64,000 nt of DNA from Nucisporomicrobium flavum. Lineage in GTDB: Bacteria > Actinomycetota > Actinomycetes > Mycobacteriales > Micromonosporaceae. The stretch covers positions 62,001 to 126,000 of the forward strand of contig NZ_JADMLH010000021.1 in the NCBI RefSeq assembly GCF_016464385.1, written 5' to 3'. The translations under genes were made by a program, and so were the position numbers. Under the pieces are notes generated by a model. That model was not told where the DNA came from. It did no database searches and saw only the letters and a program-made list of their open reading frames with translations. Shown here piece after piece: positions 34,686-43,142 of this stretch; within the stretch, counting starts at the first letter, position 1, and every line of letters begins with the position of its first letter.

Positions 34686-35855
34686 GTGACCTCGACGTGG
34701 ACGGAACCCGAGAACACGCCACTCGCGCTGCTCCTGCTCGGCCAGGGCACCGACCCGGCCAGTGAGCGCGGCGTCGACTGCCCGGGCGACCTGCCCGCGC
34801 CGAGCGACCCCGACTTGGTGGCCCGCGCAACCGCCGCCAAGGCCGCCCTCGGCGACCGCGTCTTCGTGCTGGGCCACCACTACCAGCGCGACGAGGTCAT
34901 CCAGTTCGCCGACGTCACCGGCGACTCGTTCAAGCTGGCCCGCGAGGCTGCCGCCCGGCCCGCCGCCGAGTTCATCGTCTTCTGCGGCGTGCACTTCATG
35001 GCCGAGAGCGCCGACATCCTGACCGGTCCCGCGCAGAAGGTCGTGCTCCCCGACCTGGCCGCCGGCTGCTCGATGGCCGACATGGCCGTCCTGGGCCAGG
35101 TCGAGGCCGCCTGGGACGAGTTCACCGACCTGGGCATCGCCGGCGACGTGGTCCCCGTGACCTACATGAACAGCTCGGCGGACATCAAGGGCTTCGTCGG
35201 GCGCAACGGCGGCGTGGTGTGCACCTCCTCCAACGCCAAGCGCGCCCTGACCTGGGCGTTCGAGCAGGGTCAGAAGGTGTTCTTCCTCCCCGACCAGCAC
35301 CTGGGCCGCAACACCGCGGTGCTCGACATGGGCTTCTCCCTCGACGACTGCGTGCTCTGGGATCCGCACAAGCCGCACGGCGGGCTCACGCCGGAGCAGC
35401 TGCGCGACGCGAAGATGATCCTCTGGCGGGGGCACTGCTCGGTGCACGGCCGCTTCACGATCGACAGCGTCCGCGAGGTGCGCGAACGGGTCCCCGGCGT
35501 CACCGTCCTCGTCCACCCGGAGTGCCGGCACGAGGTCGTCCGCGCCGCCGACCAGGTCGGCTCGACCGAGTACATCATCAAGGCGCTGGACAACGCGCCC
35601 GCCGGATCGGCCTGGGCGATCGGCACGGAGCTCAACCTGGTGCGCCGGCTCGCCCTCGCGCACCCGGACAAGCAGATCATGTTCCTGGACCGGACGGTCT
35701 GCTACTGCTCCACGATGAACCGCATCGATCTCCCGCATCTCGTGTGGTCGCTCGAGGAGCTCGTGGCGGGGCGCGTCCCGAACCAGATCACCGTCGACGA
35801 GGACACGGCGAAGTACGCCCGGGTGGCTCTCGACCAGATGCTCGCTCTGCCGTAA
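34686..35855 (+). CDS. nadA: Quinolinate synthase A
   Basis: 389 residues from GTG 34686 (ATG 34677 would add three residues; the GTG has a weak AAACAT box 7 bases away). It makes quinolinate from iminoaspartate and dihydroxyacetone phosphate for NAD synthesis, using a 4Fe-4S cluster. Family motifs: VLGHHYQRDEVIQFADVTGDS, VFCGVHFMAESA, SNAKRALTW, LPDQHLGRNT and VHPECRHEV. The conserved cluster cysteines are in CGVHF, the VVCTSSN region and the C-terminal CYCSTMNR region. nadB and nadC are not in the window. Confidence 0.95.
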   Translation: MTSTWTEPENTPLALLLLGQGTDPASERGVDCPGDLPAPSDPDLVARATAAKAALGDRVFVLGHHYQRDEVIQFADVTGDSFKLAREAAARPAAEFIVFCGVHFMAESADILTGPAQKVVLPDLAAGCSMADMAVLGQVEAAWDEFTDLGIAGDVVPVTYMNSSADIKGFVGRNGGVVCTSSNAKRALTWAFEQGQKVFFLPDQHLGRNTAVLDMGFSLDDCVLWDPHKPHGGLTPEQLRDAKMILWRGHCSVHGRFTIDSVREVRERVPGVTVLVHPECRHEVVRAADQVGSTEYIIKALDNAPAGSAWAIGTELNLVRRLALAHPDKQIMFLDRTVCYCSTMNRIDLPHLVWSLEELVAGRVPNQITVDEDTAKYARVALDQMLALP

Positions 35856-36022
35856 CCCGGCTGCCGCCCCAACCGCCCGCCCTCGACCGGAAACCCCGAT
35901 TCCGTCACCCTGAGTGACAGGCGATGAGCCGAGCGCTCCGCCGTACCTTTTTGTTGGCTTAATCATCAGGGATTCGTGCCGCGCTGGGCGATCTGGTGAT
36001 TTCTGCAACGGTCACTCAGGGC

Positions 36023-36028
36023 TATGCT
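36023..36028 (+). promoter_or_regulatory. Possible -10 box (TATGCT) of murA
   Basis: TATGCT lies about 90 bases before the TTG start of murA in the 262-base gap after nadA. The leader then contains the GGAGG at 36108-36112. No clear -35 is visible. Confidence 0.35.
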
Positions 36029-36117
36029 GCCCGGGCGGCTGCCGCGGGGTACCCCCACCCGTGAGGCAGCACCCCTACTCGCTCGGGCGCGTCGATGCGC
36101 CCCTTTCGGAGGTTGCG

Positions 36118-37473
36118 TTGACCGACGACGTCCTGGCCGTACACGGCGGTACGCCGCTGCACGGGCAGATCCGGGTCCGTGGCGCCAAGAACCTGGTCTC
36201 GAAGGCCATGGTGGCCGCCCTGCTGGGCGAGACACCGAGCCGCCTCTTCGACGTACCGCGCATCCGCGACGTGGAGGTCGTCCGCGGGCTGCTCGGCCTG
36301 CACGGCGTGAAGGTGTCCGACGGCGCCGACGAGGGCGAACTCGTCATGGACCCCACGAACGTGGAGAGCGCCAGCAGCGACCAGATCAACGTGCACGCCG
36401 GCTCGTCGCGGATCCCGATCCTGCTCTGCGGGCCGCTGCTGCACCGGCTCGGGCACGCGTTCATCCCCGACCTGGGTGGCTGCCACATCGGCCCGCGCCC
36501 GATCGACTTCCACATCCAGGCGCTGCGCCAGTTCGGCGCGATCGTCGACAAGACCCCCGAGGGCATGCACCTGACCGCGCCCAACGGGCTGCACGGCACG
36601 AAGCTCGAGCTGCCGTACCCGAGCGTCGGCGCCACCGAGCAGGTGCTGCTCACGGCCGTCCGCGCCGAGGGCGTCACCGAGCTGCGCAACGCGGCGATCG
36701 AGCCGGAGATCATCGACCTCATCTGCGTGCTGCAGAAGATGGGCGCGATCATCACCGTGCACACCGACCGGGTCATCGAGGTCCTCGGCGTGCCCCGCCT
36801 GCACGGCTACAGCCACAAGCCCATCCCCGACCGCATCGAGGCCGCCAGCTGGGCCGCCGCCGCGCTCGCCACCCGCGGCGAGATCGAGGTGCTCGGCGCC
36901 CAGCAGGCCGACATGATGACGTTCCTCAACATCTTCCGCTCGATCGGCGGCCAGTTCGAGATCACCGATGCCCGCGTGGGGCGCCCCGGGGTCGGGACGG
37001 TCGAGGGCGGCATCAAGTTCTGGCACCCTGGCGGCGAGTTGCAGGCCGTCGCGCTGGAGACCGACGTCCACCCCGGCTTCATGACCGACTGGCAGCAGCC
37101 CCTGGTGGTCGCCCTGACCCAGGCCCGCGGCCTGTCGATCATGCACGAGACGGTGTACGAGCAGCGCCTGGGCTACACCGAGGCGCTGAACTCGATGGGC
37201 GCCACGATCCAGGTGTACCGCGACTGCCTCGGCGGCACCCCCTGCCGCTTCGGCCGCCGCAACTTCAAGCACTCCGCGGTCATCGCCGGCCCGAGCAAGC
37301 TGCACGCCGCCGACCTCGTCATCCCGGACCTGCGCGCCGGCTTCAGCCACCTGATCGCGGCGCTGGCGGCCGAGGGTACGTCCCGGGTCTACGGCGTCGA
37401 CCTGATCAACCGCGGCTACGAGGACTTCGAGGGCAAGCTCGCCGCGCTGGGTGCGCACGTCGAGCGCATCTGA
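36118..37473 (+). CDS. murA: UDP-N-acetylglucosamine 1-carboxyvinyltransferase (MurA)
   Basis: 451 residues. First committed step of peptidoglycan synthesis. The catalytic-loop Cys is present in GGCHIGPRPIDFH, with GQIRVRGAKNLVSKAM near the N-terminus and DLRAGFSHLIAALAAEG near the C-terminus. The start is a TTG with GGAGG 5 bases upstream; a GTG at 36061 would add 19 residues unlike the family and lacks a ribosome-binding site. The Cys-type active site predicts fosfomycin-sensitive chemistry. Confidence 0.93.
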   Translation: MTDDVLAVHGGTPLHGQIRVRGAKNLVSKAMVAALLGETPSRLFDVPRIRDVEVVRGLLGLHGVKVSDGADEGELVMDPTNVESASSDQINVHAGSSRIPILLCGPLLHRLGHAFIPDLGGCHIGPRPIDFHIQALRQFGAIVDKTPEGMHLTAPNGLHGTKLELPYPSVGATEQVLLTAVRAEGVTELRNAAIEPEIIDLICVLQKMGAIITVHTDRVIEVLGVPRLHGYSHKPIPDRIEAASWAAAALATRGEIEVLGAQQADMMTFLNIFRSIGGQFEITDARVGRPGVGTVEGGIKFWHPGGELQAVALETDVHPGFMTDWQQPLVVALTQARGLSIMHETVYEQRLGYTEALNSMGATIQVYRDCLGGTPCRFGRRNFKHSAVIAGPSKLHAADLVIPDLRAGFSHLIAALAAEGTSRVYGVDLINRGYEDFEGKLAALGAHVERI

Positions 37474-37549
37474 TCATCCGTACGCCCCGGCCGCGCCGCC
37501 TGTCCACAGGGATGGGCGGCGCGGTTTCAGGTTTGGTGCGGCTCTTGGC

Positions 37550-37555
37550 TACGCT
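37550..37555 (+). promoter_or_regulatory. Leaderless promoter -10 box (TACGCT) of the DUF3043 gene
   Basis: TACGCT, 6 bases, then GTG 37562. Confidence 0.55.
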
Positions 37556-37561
37556 GCTGGG

Positions 37562-38191
37562 GTGTCCTCGCTGTTTCGCCGCAAGTCCGCCGATCTGGTC
37601 GCCGACGCCACCTCCACGGTGACGCCCGAGCCGGACACCACGCCGCGCCCCAAGGGCTACACGCCGTCGAAGAAGGAGCTCGGCAAGGAGACGCCGAAAC
37701 GGCAGAGCTCCCAACGCCGGCCCGGCACGGTGGCGGCCCCGGCCAACCGCCGCGAGGCGTACAAGCAGATGCGCGAACGCCAGCGCGCCGAACGGGCCGA
37801 GGCCTCCGAAGGCATGCGCTCCGGCGACGAGCGCTACCTGCTCGCCCGCGACCGAGGCCCGGAACGCCGCCTGGTCCGCGACATCGTCGACTCCCGCCGC
37901 ACGGCCGGCACCTGGTTCTTCGTCGGCGCGATCATCGTCTTCATCGGCTCCACCGGCAAGATGCCCTACCAGGTCCAGCTCGCGGCCAACCTGCTCTGGG
38001 CGATCCTCGCCATCAGCGTGATCGTCGACAGCATCCTGATCTCCCGGCGCATCAAGAAGCGGGTGACGGAGAAGTACCCGAACACGACCCAGCGGATGGG
38101 CTCGCTGTACATGTACGGCATCATGCGAGCGCTGACGTTCCGGCGGATGCGGGTGCCCAAGCCGCAGGTGGAGCTCGGCACCAAGATCTGA
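37562..38191 (+). CDS. DUF3043 family membrane protein
   Basis: 209 residues. A basic N-terminal cytoplasmic part (about 1-115) with RRKSADLV, YTPSKKELGKETPKRQ and the family segment ANRREAYKQMRERQRAERAE, then two membrane helices (about 125-140 and 150-170) and a basic C-terminus. DUF3043 is actinobacterial and of unknown function. Start follows from the leaderless box. Transcribed after murA but apparently from its own promoter. Confidence 0.82.
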   Translation: MSSLFRRKSADLVADATSTVTPEPDTTPRPKGYTPSKKELGKETPKRQSSQRRPGTVAAPANRREAYKQMRERQRAERAEASEGMRSGDERYLLARDRGPERRLVRDIVDSRRTAGTWFFVGAIIVFIGSTGKMPYQVQLAANLLWAILAISVIVDSILISRRIKKRVTEKYPNTTQRMGSLYMYGIMRALTFRRMRVPKPQVELGTKI

Positions 38192-38194
38192 GCC

Positions 38195-38340
38195 AGCCAG
38201 CCAGCCAGCCGGGCGGGGGCCGGCAGGCCGAGCCGGGCTGCCGGGTCGGGCCGCCAGGCCGAGCCGGGCCGCCAGGCCGAGCCGGGCCGCCAGGCCGAGC
38301 CGGGCTGCCGGGTCGGGCCGCCAGGCCGAGCCGGGTCTAG
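38195..38340. repeat. 18-bp GC-rich tandem repeats downstream of the DUF3043 gene
   Basis: Begins with GCCAGCCAGCCAGCC and continues with about seven degenerate copies of an 18-bp unit (GGGCCGCCAGGCCGAGCC), some with CTGCCGGGTC substitutions. It fills the convergent gap between the DUF3043 gene and azlD; no gene or clear terminator is visible in it. Confidence 0.8.
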
Positions 38341-38370
38341 CCGATCGCTACGGTCGGGTCGGCGAGCGGG

Positions 38371-38679
38371 TCACGGGACGCCGGCCAGGCGGAGCAGCGC
38401 CGCTGTGGCCGCGGCGGCCACGACCACCAGGACAAACGGTGCCCGGCGCCAGGCCAGGAGTGCGCCCACCGCGACGCCGGCCGGGCGGGCCGCTCCGGCG
38501 AACGCCGCTCCGTCCATCAGCGCGGCCGTCATCGCCAGCGCGGCCAGCAGGGTGGTCGCCGCCATCGGAAGCAGGCGCTGCACCGGTTCGGACAGGACGA
38601 GGCGGTCGCGGAGCAGCACCCCGCTGAGCCGCAACGTGTAGGTGCCCACACCCAGCACGATGATCGTGGCGATCAGCAT
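38371..38679 (-). CDS. azlD: Branched-chain amino acid export subunit AzlD
   Basis: 102 residues from ATG 38679, with CGGAGG just upstream. Three to four hydrophobic segments; the family N-terminus MLIATIIVLGVGTYTLRLSG and LLPMAATTLLAALA are clear. With AzlC it forms an exporter for branched-chain amino acids or related compounds. Its start overlaps the end of azlC by 7 bases. Confidence 0.85.
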   Translation of the reverse strand: MLIATIIVLGVGTYTLRLSGVLLRDRLVLSEPVQRLLPMAATTLLAALAMTAALMDGAAFAGAARPAGVAVGALLAWRRAPFVLVVVAAAATAALLRLAGVP

Positions 38680-39611
38680 GACGCCTCCGAGGGACAACGA
38701 TCCGGCCCCGCAGCCGCGGACGGTGCGGGCCCGGCCGCCGCCGGCCCGGCCGACACCGAGTCGCCCACCGCAGGCACCGCCGCGGCCCGGTCGCCCACCG
38801 CAGGCACCGCCGCGGCCCGGTCACCCGCCGCCGACACCGCCGAGACCTGGTCACCCGCAGCCGGCATGCCCGAGACCCGGTCACCCGCCGCGGTCCGGTC
38901 ACCCGCCGCGGCCCGGTCGTCCGCCGCCGGGGTTGAGGCTGCCCGCAGCCGCGGGATGAACAGGACAGCCAGCCCCAGCAGCGCGCACAGGACCGGCAGG
39001 CCGGCCGGCAGCACCGGCGTGGCCAGCACGGCCACCGCCGCCCCGGCCAGCGCCGCCGCGCGGGTCGGGCGGTCCCGGAGGGACGGCAGGATCAGCGCGA
39101 TCAGGCCGGCCGGGAATGCCGCGTCCAGACCGAACGCCGCGGGGTCGCCCGTTGCGCCGCCGAGGAGGACGCCGAGCGCTGTGCCCGCGTTCCAGGATGT
39201 GAAGAGGGTGACGCCGATGAGCCAGTATGTGCGGCGTCGGCGGGCGGGGTCGGGTTCGCGGAGGGTGAAGGCGACGACCTCGTCCGTCATCAGGTGGCTG
39301 CCGAGGAGCCGGTCGCGCCAGCGGTCGCCGATGGTGGTGGAGACGGCCAGGCCGAACGGGAGGTGGCGGGCGTTAAGGAGCAGGCCCGCGATCACGGCCG
39401 CGACCGGATTGCCGGCGGCGATCAGGCCGACCGCGAGGAACTGGGCGCCGCCCGCGAACACCACGGTCGACATGGCGAACGGGACCCAGGTGGGGAGGCC
39501 GTACGCGATGGTGATCGCTCCGAACGAGGCGCCGACCGCGATCATTGCGGCGGCGATGGCGGCTGCGTCGCGGAGGAGCGCGCGGTCCACCGTTCGTTTT
39601 CGCGTACGCAT
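38673..39611 (-). CDS. azlC: AzlC family permease with a repeat-bearing C-terminal tail
   Basis: 312 residues. Residues about 1-240 are a typical AzlC permease (GASFGAITIAYGLPTW, FAGGAQFLAVGLIAAGNP, NARHLPFGLAVS, HLMTDEVVAFTL) with several membrane segments. Family members usually end near residue 240. Here a tail of about 70 residues follows, rich in Ala, Asp, Arg and Pro with repeated PAVGDRAAAV-like units encoded by a 30-bp repeat (copies at 38761 and 38791). A TATTCT box lies 5 bases before the ATG. Divergent from its likely regulator. Confidence 0.87.
   Translation of the reverse strand: MRTRKRTVDRALLRDAAAIAAAMIAVGASFGAITIAYGLPTWVPFAMSTVVFAGGAQFLAVGLIAAGNPVAAVIAGLLLNARHLPFGLAVSTTIGDRWRDRLLGSHLMTDEVVAFTLREPDPARRRRTYWLIGVTLFTSWNAGTALGVLLGGATGDPAAFGLDAAFPAGLIALILPSLRDRPTRAAALAGAAVAVLATPVLPAGLPVLCALLGLAVLFIPRLRAASTPAADDRAAAGDRTAAGDRVSGMPAAGDQVSAVSAAGDRAAAVPAVGDRAAAVPAVGDSVSAGPAAAGPAPSAAAGPDRCPSEASC
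38760..38935. repeat. 30-bp coding minisatellite in azlC
   Basis: Two exact 30-bp units begin at 38761 and 38791 (TCGCCCACCGCAGGCACCGC plus CGCGGCCCGG), with decayed copies to about 38935. It adds 10-residue units to the cytoplasmic tail of AzlC without breaking the frame. Confidence 0.75.
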
Positions 39612-39639
39612 AGTCCAGAATAATGAACGCCCACCGCGC

Positions 39640-39657
39640 CGTTCGTCAAACCGAACG
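39640..39657. promoter_or_regulatory. Candidate operator of the XRE-cupin regulator
   Basis: CGTTCG, TCAAAC, CGAACG: a perfect 6-bp inverted repeat in the 66-base gap between azlC and the divergent regulator gene. A further CGTTCG lies at the 5' end of azlC. Place and symmetry fit autoregulated control of both genes. Confidence 0.5.
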
Positions 39658-39677
39658 AACCGACCGACGGAGTGAAC

Positions 39678-40235
39678 ATGTCGCAGCCCGCTCCCCCGCT
39701 CGCCACGATCGCCGCCGCCCTGCGCCGTGAGCGGGAGCGGGTGGGCATCTCGCTCGCCGAGCTGGCGCGCCGGGCGGGGCTGGCCAAGTCGACGCTGTCC
39801 CAGCTGGAGAACGGCACGGGCAATCCCAGCATCGAGACGCTCTGGTCGCTCGGCGTCGCGCTCGGGGTGCCGTTCAGCCGGCTGGTCGAACCGCCCGTTC
39901 CCGTCGTACGCGTGATCCGGGCCGCCGAGACCCCGCGTCTGCGAGCCGATCATGCCGATTTCGCGGCGAGCCTGCTCGCCGCCGGGTCGTCGCACACCCG
40001 GCGCGACCTGTACGTGATGGAGCTCGAGCCGGGCCAGCCACGCGAGGCGGAGGCGCACATCCCGGGCAGCGTGGAACACGTGGTCGTCGCCGCGGGACGG
40101 CTGCGTACGGGCCCGAGGGGCGAGTTCGTCGACCTGGGCCCCGGCGACTACGTGGCGTTCCCCGGCGACATCCCGCACCACTACGAGGCCCTCGAACCCG
40201 GCACCTGGGCCGTCCTCGTGATGGAGCACCGCTAG
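39678..40235 (+). CDS. XRE-family regulator with cupin domain
   Basis: 185 residues from ATG 39678 (GGAG 5 bases upstream). N-terminal helix-turn-helix (about 8-63: ISLAELARRAGLAKSTLSQLENGTGNPSIETLW) and C-terminal cupin (about 105-180: HIPGSVEHVVVAAGRL, DLGPGDYVAFPGDIPHHYEA). It probably senses a small molecule with the cupin and controls the divergent azlCD. Its stop codon TAG is contributed by the CTAG at the left edge of the adjacent MITE. Confidence 0.9.
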   Translation: MSQPAPPLATIAAALRRERERVGISLAELARRAGLAKSTLSQLENGTGNPSIETLWSLGVALGVPFSRLVEPPVPVVRVIRAAETPRLRADHADFAASLLAAGSSHTRRDLYVMELEPGQPREAEAHIPGSVEHVVVAAGRLRTGPRGEFVDLGPGDYVAFPGDIPHHYEALEPGTWAVLVMEHR

Positions 40236-40398
40236 GGGGTGTCCTGCGGATCATGACGGCCTGCGCCGGGCCCAGCTTCCGCCTCGCGGCACGTGCCGAA
40301 CGGCCGGATACAACCCGGTATCCGACCGCCCGCCACGCTTGCGACGCGAAACCTGGACCTCGGCTCGGCGTCGCCATGATCCGCAGGACACCCCCTAG
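40232..40398. mobile_element. 167-bp palindromic MITE with 24-bp perfect terminal inverted repeats
   Basis: The ends are exact inverted copies: 40232-40255 (starts CTAGGGGGTGTCC, ends GGATCATG) and 40375-40398. The inside is an imperfect palindrome with a small loop near CAACCCGG, so the whole element can fold into one hairpin. It has no reading frame. CTAG at both edges looks like a target duplication. No transposase is nearby, so movement would need an enzyme elsewhere. The TIR is of the GGGGGTGTCC type; assignment to an IS5-like group is a guess. Confidence 0.85.
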
Positions 40399-41351
40399 GC
40401 GCGGTAGAGCCGGGCCACCACGTCCTCGATGTCCGGCTCGACGAGCGACAGGTCCCGCATCGACGCCAGCGTCGCCAGCTCCGCGACGACCGCACCCGCC
40501 GCGGACGACGACAGCAGGTCGAACGAGGCCCGATGGCCGTCCGCTTCGAGCGAGACCAGGTCGGCTCCCGGTACGGCGAACCCCGGCGGCAGCGGCGTGT
40601 CCAGGTCCACCACGAGCCGGCGGCGGGAACCGTACCGGGCGTGCAGGGCCTCGATCGTGCCGTCGTGCACCACCCGGCCGTGGTCGATCACCACGAGCCG
40701 GCGGCACAGCCGTTCGATGTCGGCCAGGTCGTGGGTGGTCAGCACCAGCGTCACGTCGCCCGTGGCGCCCAGCTCGGCGAGGAACGAGCGCACCGCCTGC
40801 TTGCTCACCACGTCGAGGCCGATCGTGGGCTCGTCGAGGAACAGCACCGACGGGCCGTGCAGCAGGGCGGCGGTCAGCTCGCCGCGCATCCGCTGGCCCA
40901 GCGACAGCTGCCGTACCGGGGTGTCCAGGAACTCGTCCAGGTCCAGCAGCGACCGGCAGCGCCGCAGGCGGGCGGCGTGCGCGTCGGGCGGCACCCGGTA
41001 GATGTGCCGCAGCAGCGCGAACGAGTCGCGCAGCGGCAGATCCCACCAGAGCTGCGAACGCTGCCCGAACACCACGCCGATCGTCAGCGCCAGGCGGGTG
41101 CGCTGCGGCACCGGCGCCAGCCCGCACACCGACACCTCCCCGGACGACGGCGTGAGGACGCCCGTGAGCATCTTCAGCGTCGTGGACTTGCCGGCGCCGT
41201 TCGGCCCGATGTAGCCGACCATCTCGCCCGCCTCCACGGTCAGGTCGATGCCCGCCACGGCCTCGACCGTCCGTTTCTCCCGGCGCAGGCGGCCCGTGCG
41301 GACCCGTACCGTGAAGTCCTTGCGCAGCCCGCGCATCGTGATCACGCTCAT
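40395..41351 (-). CDS. ABC-2 type exporter, ATP-binding protein
   Basis: 318 residues. Walker A GPNGAGKSTTLKML near residue 50, Q-loop GVVFGQRSQLWWDLP, signature LSLGQRMRGEL, Walker B VLFLDEPTIGLD and switch His in LTTHDLADIERL. A C-terminal regulatory part follows. The FGQRSQLWWDLP segment is typical of the subgroup paired with DUF990-like ABC-2 permeases, as here. The stop codon TAG lies within the CTAG at the right edge of the MITE. Overlaps the permease gene by 4 bases. Confidence 0.9.
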   Translation of the reverse strand: MSVITMRGLRKDFTVRVRTGRLRREKRTVEAVAGIDLTVEAGEMVGYIGPNGAGKSTTLKMLTGVLTPSSGEVSVCGLAPVPQRTRLALTIGVVFGQRSQLWWDLPLRDSFALLRHIYRVPPDAHAARLRRCRSLLDLDEFLDTPVRQLSLGQRMRGELTAALLHGPSVLFLDEPTIGLDVVSKQAVRSFLAELGATGDVTLVLTTHDLADIERLCRRLVVIDHGRVVHDGTIEALHARYGSRRRLVVDLDTPLPPGFAVPGADLVSLEADGHRASFDLLSSSAAGAVVAELATLASMRDLSLVEPDIEDVVARLYRA

Positions 41352-42148
41352 GAGCCCGTACTCCTGTAGTGCCTGATGCCGGCCCGCCACACGACGGCGG
41401 CGACGCCGGCCGCGACCAGCGCGACCAGCGGGGAGAGGAAGCCCGCCCCGGCGGGCAGACCCAGCGGGTCGGGGTGCTCCAGCAGCGTCAGCGCCGGCTG
41501 GTAGGCCACGAAACCGAACCCCATGCCGTACGCGAAGACCGCCCGGAACCAGCCCTCGAAGACGGGTACGGGGTACGCGGTGAAGTCCCGCCCGCCGTAC
41601 GTGAAGGCGCTGCCGACCTCCCCGGACTCCACCCACCAGAACGCGAGGCTCGCGCTGGCCACGAAGATCGCGCCGAAGAACAGCGCGCCGGACAGCGGGG
41701 CGATCACGACCAGCGCCGCCCGCGCCGGCGTCCAGTCGACGTGGTTGAGGCGCAGCGCGGTGATCAGCACGGCGACCGCCACGGCCACGCGCAGCCCCTT
41801 GCGCAGCGGCATGTCCATCAGCACCAGCTGCGGCAACGCGCCGAGCGGGCGGGTCAGCACGGCGTCCATCGCGCCCGTGCGCACGTACGTCTTCAGCCGG
41901 TCGATGTTGCCCACCACGAGGTCGGCGGTGGCGAACCCGCACGACGACAGGCTCACCACGAGCAGACCCTCGCGCAGGGTGAAGCCGGCCACCGTGCGGG
42001 TTGCGCCGAACAGCACGAGCACGGCGACGACGTCCAGCACCGCCCCGAGGATGTTCGTGGCCAAGTCCACCGCGAACGACGCCCGGTAGGACGCCAGCGA
42101 CCGCCACTGACCGAGGAACAGCGCACCGTACGCCCGCAGCTCACCCAC
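41348..42148 (-). CDS. ABC-2 family permease, second subunit
   Basis: 266 residues with about six hydrophobic segments (SYRASFAVDLATNILGAVLD, LREGLLVVSLSSCGFATADLV, LNHVDWTPARAALVVIAPLSG and others). DUF990/ABC2_membrane-6-like. It is coupled to the ATPase gene by a 4-base overlap and overlaps the other permease by 8 bases. Substrate unknown; together the three genes make one exporter. Confidence 0.85.
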   Translation of the reverse strand: MGELRAYGALFLGQWRSLASYRASFAVDLATNILGAVLDVVAVLVLFGATRTVAGFTLREGLLVVSLSSCGFATADLVVGNIDRLKTYVRTGAMDAVLTRPLGALPQLVLMDMPLRKGLRVAVAVAVLITALRLNHVDWTPARAALVVIAPLSGALFFGAIFVASASLAFWWVESGEVGSAFTYGGRDFTAYPVPVFEGWFRAVFAYGMGFGFVAYQPALTLLEHPDPLGLPAGAGFLSPLVALVAAGVAAVVWRAGIRHYRSTGS

Positions 42149-43001
42149 CCTGGGCCACCAGGCGCTTCTCGGCGCGGCGCTGCACCACGGCGGCGAGGCC
42201 GAGCAGGGCGGCCGCCCACAGCGCCTGCAGGGCCACCAGCGCCGCCTGCACCGGGGCGGGATCGCGCTCGACCAGCACGTCCGCGGGGGTCTGGAGCAGG
42301 CCGGGGAACGGCGTACCGACCCACAGCGTGACCGCCAGCCAGTCCGGCAGGAACCGCAGCGGGAAGTACAGCCCGGCGAGCACGCCCGCGGACAGCACCC
42401 ACAGCGTGATCGGGCCCCGGGCGTCGTGCAGCCAGTACGCCGTGGCGTTCACCAGGAACCGCAGCCCGAAACTGCCGATCACGGCGAGCAGCACGGACAG
42501 CGCGAACAACGGGACCGTGAACCAGCGGCTGGGGGCGTACAGATCGAAGAAAAGCGCGCCGACCGTGAGCGGCGGCAGGAAGCGGAAGATCATCGCGTGC
42601 GCGGCCCGCCCCAGGTCCGGGGCCAGATAGCCGATGACCGGGTGTACGGGGCGCAGCAGGTCGGCGGCCACGTCACCGGACCGGATCCGGTCGGCGAGCT
42701 CGGTCCAGCCCCACAACGACACTACGGTGAGCAATCCCTGCCCCACCCACACGAACGTGGCCAGCTGCTCAGCGTCATATCCGGCCGCCCGCCCACCGGC
42801 CGCGCCCGCCGCGACGGCGAGCAACACGTAACACCGCAGGAACCCGAAGACGGTGTTGGTGAACGATCCGGCTATCGTCGCCTGCCGGTAGGTTGCGTAC
42901 CTCCGGAAACCCGACCATGAAAGCGCACCGAACGTAGTGACGCGGCCCCGGAACGGACGATCAGGAGAGATCCCAGGCACCCTGGCGTCGAGCCCGTTCA
43001 C
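42141..43001 (-). CDS. ABC-2 family permease, first subunit
   Basis: 286 residues from GTG 43001, which has a strong GGAAGGAG 9 bases upstream. Six hydrophobic segments; related to the next permease. Charged N-terminal part (about 1-30), then RRYATYRQATIAGSFTNTVFG. First gene of the exporter operon. The frame is open upstream to 43070 but without a ribosome-binding site. Confidence 0.82.
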   Translation of the reverse strand: MNGLDARVPGISPDRPFRGRVTTFGALSWSGFRRYATYRQATIAGSFTNTVFGFLRCYVLLAVAAGAAGGRAAGYDAEQLATFVWVGQGLLTVVSLWGWTELADRIRSGDVAADLLRPVHPVIGYLAPDLGRAAHAMIFRFLPPLTVGALFFDLYAPSRWFTVPLFALSVLLAVIGSFGLRFLVNATAYWLHDARGPITLWVLSAGVLAGLYFPLRFLPDWLAVTLWVGTPFPGLLQTPADVLVERDPAPVQAALVALQALWAAALLGLAAVVQRRAEKRLVAQGG

Positions 43002-43142
43002 GCCGCTAATCTCCTTCCACAACCCCCGCAGCGGAGCCGGGCGACTGTACCCGGTGCCCCGCCCTGCCACCGAGCAATTTCCGACAAGGTGGATCGTCGT
43101 GACGCAGCGTAGTCAGTCATCGGGCAGCCTCCGGGTTGCCGG

